From Scytalidium lignicola (taxonomy: Eukaryota; Ascomycota; Leotiomycetes): a DNA stretch of 13,446 nucleotides. The position numbers were made by a program, and so were the translations under genes. This document shows positions 11,201-13,446 of this stretch, in pieces. How positions within the stretch are numbered: the stretch's first letter is position 1; every line of letters starts with the position of its first letter. The stretch covers positions 1 through 13,446 of the forward strand of contig NCSJ02000619.1 in the NCBI GenBank assembly GCA_002812745.2, written 5' to 3'. Under the pieces are notes generated by a model. That model saw nothing but the letters and a program-made list of their open reading frames with translations, did not search any database and had not been told where the DNA came from.

Positions 11201-11498
11201 TCTAGAACAGGATTACAAAGACTGTCTCCAGGGAGACTTCGTCTTGAACACTCCCAGAGATACAGCTGATTGCACGCACAAAAGGACCACTAGAAGGATC
11301 TCTCCATCAAAGATCCTGAAGAAATGGGGTCAGGATAGCCAAAGGATGGTTACACCACCATTGAGGAACTCTAGTGCCAATAGTATAGATCAAAATAGGG
11401 TTACTCCGGTATCAGGTGTGAGTGACAAGAGGATTGAAGACAAGGAGAACAAGACGCAGCCAGCTGCCACTTGGAGGAGAGATGAAGACATATTCTAA
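8256..11498 (+). CDS. Dbl-family Rho guanine nucleotide exchange factor (DH-PH)
   Basis: Exons are 8256-9059, 9112-9429, 9482-9685, 9741-9959, 10027-10258, 10372-10596 and 10696-11498, giving 934 aa with all junctions in frame. Residues 1-240 are Ser/Thr-rich and probably disordered. The DH domain runs from about 245 (RGVLEEIINTEESYLADI) to about 500 and contains the conserved helix PIQRVCKYPLLFAELLK (from residue 443); its middle has an extended linker (about 305-360) with a Trp-containing stretch. A PH domain follows (about 525-650: FGHVRLCGVLYVSWQT to PKEELEWRSRL). The Ser/Arg/Lys-rich C-terminal 280 residues hold SPSK (870-873) and a KEN box (917-919); another CDK-type site, TPTK, is at 27-30. 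DH-PH proteins load GTP onto Rho/Cdc42/Rac GTPases at the plasma membrane to control actin polarity and wall growth; which GTPase is used here is not visible. Start at 8256: an in-frame TGA lies upstream and no earlier ATG; context is A at -3, G at +4. Confidence 0.93.
9060..9111 (+). other. Putative GC-AG intron 1 of the RhoGEF
   Basis: This 52-nt intron begins GCAAGT, the usual context of rare GC donors, and ends TATATCAG. It is the only junction found that joins ADIRFLRN to VYVTLLVSIP in frame and keeps the DH domain intact. Read through, the frame meets a TAG at 9069-9071. A GT donor at 9047 (AG/GTTCCT) leads straight to a stop with the same acceptor. Confidence 0.75.
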
Positions 11499-11590
11499 GA
11501 AGCAGGGGTAAAGATGCATAATTCAACCGCCGAGACTGGGCTAAACCGAAATGCAGTGGTGGATAAGTATCCAAACTCTGTTCTCTTGAT

Positions 11591-11614
11591 GAGACCTACG
11601 TTTTTTTAGGTCTC
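11591..11614. repeat. Perfect 8-bp hairpin downstream of the RhoGEF
   Basis: GAGACCTA (11591-11598) and its exact reverse complement TAGGTCTC (11607-11614) flank a CGTTTTTT loop, about 95 bp after the RhoGEF stop. In the transcript it would form a short stem-loop in the 3' UTR. Role unknown; it may affect 3'-end formation or stability, or be chance. Confidence 0.6.
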
Positions 11615-11796
11615 CAGCACATAATTACTTCGTTTAGAAATGTTGCCCATGTATCACTTATGCGGGATAGCAACTGTACTGTAGCATTGAATAGATATCT
11701 TTGGTAAAGCTTGAGGAGCTAAGTCGTACCCATGAATAAGTTAGTTAGGTTGGTGATAAAAGGTGGGTGATCAGTGGGGGCTTTTTAGCCCTATTT

Positions 11797-11818
11797 CATC
11801 ACATCACATCACATCACA
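11797..11818. repeat. Pentanucleotide microsatellite (CATCA)n
   Basis: Four perfect tandem copies of CATCA (11797-11816) followed by a partial copy. It lies in noncoding DNA 300 bp after the RhoGEF stop and is likely length-polymorphic between isolates. Confidence 0.85.
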
Positions 11819-12949
11819 GTGCATCGACGTCACGAGATGCATTTGCTGTAGATATACTGTGGAGCACATTCCTGCAGGCAATGGGAAAGTCACAATACGG
11901 TAAGGCACTGGAACTTTCGACATGACCAGGAGGTTTAAGTAGACTGGCACGCTGGGATGGTACAGTACGTACGTGCATAACCAAGTCATTCGGCACGTCA
12001 CCAGCGAGAGAGCAATAAGTTAGCGATTAATTGATGGCTCACAAAAAATAGCGGTAGTAGAAACATTCAGCCTTAGAATTTATTTTAGGCCTTATGATAC
12101 TGATATGTAGTTAATTCAATGGATTTACTTCATTGGTTCTTTTATTTCAGGTAATAGCCGTCAGTATGGTACAGTACTGTATTCTGTACGTGGAGCTTGC
12201 GCGAAAAAGTTGAGGTGAGGTTCTGATATGCTACCCTCCCTCCCGGTCTGGGTTGATGGATGGGTTCGTTGAAGGTTCGCGTGCCAAGCAACCAGGTTGA
12301 CAGCTCGCGAAGCAACCAATTAGGAGCAGCCTCGAGCCGCCGCATTGGATCTCAAAATAGAGTCGGCGGTGGTCTAGGGCGCTGCACAAGTTCTATCACA
12401 CGCAGGTCGATGCGGGCTTCTAGGTTTGTGATGTTATTTTTGGGACCATGCACAAGGAGAGCTGTTGAAAGTGGAGATATTGTGATAGTGATAGTGACTG
12501 CCAATTGCCAATGCATCGAGATGTTGGGATTGATATATCTACATGGACCTTTTCCGTCTTACTATTGAGGTTTTTTGCCTGGCACGCCTCTGGATGACTT
12601 GTTTTTAGTACCTATGGATGTCTGCAGGCGAGGTTGGCACGTTTTGCGGTCGATAGGATGCGTTATCTCTAGGAGGGAAGCTCAGCACTAAAATTGCTGC
12701 TCATCCTTCTTCTGGAGTGTGATCCGATCGCAGTCAAAGCTAACGACGGTTTTTGAACGTCGGCCATGGGCGCTGATTCACGCTGCAAGCTTGGAGTCTG
12801 GGCGATGCCATTTCTCGTGACTTCTACGGTACTCTGAACAGTTACTGTAGAAAACGGATTCGGCAGGCCAGGCCATTGCCTTGCTCATGACATCAGATTC
12901 TGGCAATAACAAAAAGGTATCCTAGTTAAGACGAGGGCGGTTGTTGAGA

Positions 12950-13177
12950 TCAGACACAGCGTCCCATCTTCTCAAACAGCAGTGGTTTGAGAGGTGTGGT
13001 GATAAAACACGATGAAGCGAGGCTGGTCTCATCGACGTCTGGGAGAGGGGCGCGAACTCGCTTGACCAGGGGGGCCTGGATCGGGTTGGACCGAACCCAT
13101 GGCGAGAACGAGTCCGAGTCCTGTTCTATAGATTTTAGGAAGTATAATTCCTCTGGAGATGGTGGAAACGGCAATTG
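12950..13177 (-). CDS. Probable 3'-terminal exon of an unrecognised minus-strand gene (partial)
   Basis: A 76-codon frame ends with TGA at 12950-12952. It starts right after TTTCTAG (a good acceptor, AG at 13179-13178); upstream the frame is closed by that same TAG and no early ATG exists, so it would need to be spliced to an upstream exon. The sequence looks like real protein: PPSPEELYFLKSIEQ, then a Ser/Pro/acidic region, PLVKRVRAPLPDVDE and FITTPLKPLLFEKMG. Codons favour C or G at third positions, unlike the AT-leaning RhoGEF. I could not find an upstream exon with a donor of matching phase within the last 270 bp, so the rest may lie outside the window. I recognise no family. It could also be a chance frame in G/C-rich DNA. 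Confidence 0.35.
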   Translation of the reverse strand, partial: QLPFPPSPEELYFLKSIEQDSDSFSPWVRSNPIQAPLVKRVRAPLPDVDETSLASSCFITTPLKPLLFEKMGRCV

Positions 13178-13446
13178 CTAGAAAGTGACGTCTTTTTGGC
13201 TGTGGATCATGAGAGCGACATACGATAATGTTCGTAGATGCGGTGTGAAAGCTGACCTGCTGCAAGCACTATCGAGTTTGAGAGAGAGGATTAGGGTAAG
13301 CGACCTCCACAAACCGACGAAGGGGCGCCCTGGCAGCAACGCTTCTAACCGCCCGCACTGAGGGTGTGACAACCCGTGACAACCAGTCGTGCCCCTCCCA
13401 ATCTCACCAATCTCAGCAAGCCCCGACCGCCGCATCCAACCACGAG

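Larger units (their letters stand above)
11499..12949. other. Gene-poor stretch right of the RhoGEF
   Basis: No credible gene is seen over about 1.45 kb. The start should be the RhoGEF 3' UTR. Besides the hairpin and microsatellite described separately, there is a perfect 12-bp palindrome TACAGTACTGTA (12170-12181) and two copies of AAGCAACCA 24 bp apart (12286-12294 and 12310-12318). The section from about 12200 to 12420 is visibly more G/C-rich than the intergenic DNA to its left. The longest frames (plus 12260-12568, minus 12142-12345) show no domain. No transposon coding sequence or terminal repeat was recognised. Confidence 0.5.

Noticed and set aside
10701..11498. 265-codon frame starting with ATG as a separate gene after the RhoGEF
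   Set aside because: A 99-nt intron (10597-10695, GTAAGT...TATAG) joins it in frame to the preceding RhoGEF exon as GKPG-TMARRLS, so it is the last exon of the same gene.
12142..12568. Overlapping frames on both strands in the G/C-richer patch
   Set aside because: No domain, no splice logic, and Arg/Ser/Gly-rich content typical of random translation of G/C-rich DNA.
11499..12949. Possible LTR or DNA transposon remnant
   Set aside because: No terminal repeats, target-site duplications or transposase/reverse-transcriptase motifs could be found by reading; only short palindromes and a microsatellite.

Overview
This window reads as nuclear DNA of a filamentous ascomycete (Pezizomycotina). The evidence is short spliceosomal introns (47-113 nt, GTRNGN donors, CTRAY-like branch sites, YAG acceptors), protein sequences of filamentous-ascomycete type, and AT-leaning codon use. 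The protein style fits Leotiomycetes, and the loose gene spacing would suit a powdery mildew or a relative, but that placement is inference and was not tested.

Four multi-exon genes can be reconstructed with every exon junction in frame. From left to right: (1) a minus-strand homeodomain protein of the YOX1/YHP1 type, 587 aa, 4 exons, 3180->1177; (2) a minus-strand Ran GTPase (GSP1/Spi1), 216 aa, 5 exons, 5995->5082; (3) a minus-strand proteasome assembly chaperone Nas2/PSMD9 with a PDZ domain, 240 aa, 4 exons, 7539->6662; (4) a plus-strand Dbl-family RhoGEF (DH-PH), 934 aa, 7 exons, 8256->11498. Between Ran and Nas2 on the plus strand lies a plausible 74-aa unknown ORF (6364-6588). At the right edge, 12950-13177 on the minus strand looks like the last coding exon of a gene that continues further right.

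The rest is gene-poor: 1-1176, 3205-5081, 7571-8255 and 11499-12949. I recognise no tRNA, rRNA, CRISPR array, transposase, reverse transcriptase or clear LTR/TIR element. These stretches hold only small palindromes, a pentanucleotide microsatellite and, downstream of the RhoGEF, a hairpin.

The genes do not form a cluster with one shared function. They are conserved housekeeping or regulatory genes: G1/S transcription, nucleocytoplasmic transport, proteasome base assembly and Rho GTPase signalling. The most interesting points are regulatory. The YOX1-like protein has a KEN box (KENRIP), a CDK-type SPSK site and two ACGCGC (MBF-like) motifs upstream of its gene, matching the cell-cycle feedback logic known for yeast Yox1/Yhp1. 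Its start codon is preceded by a 3-codon uORF. The RhoGEF also has a KEN box and CDK-type sites, and its first intron appears to use a GC-AG splice pair. I found no convincing evidence of an undescribed multi-gene system.
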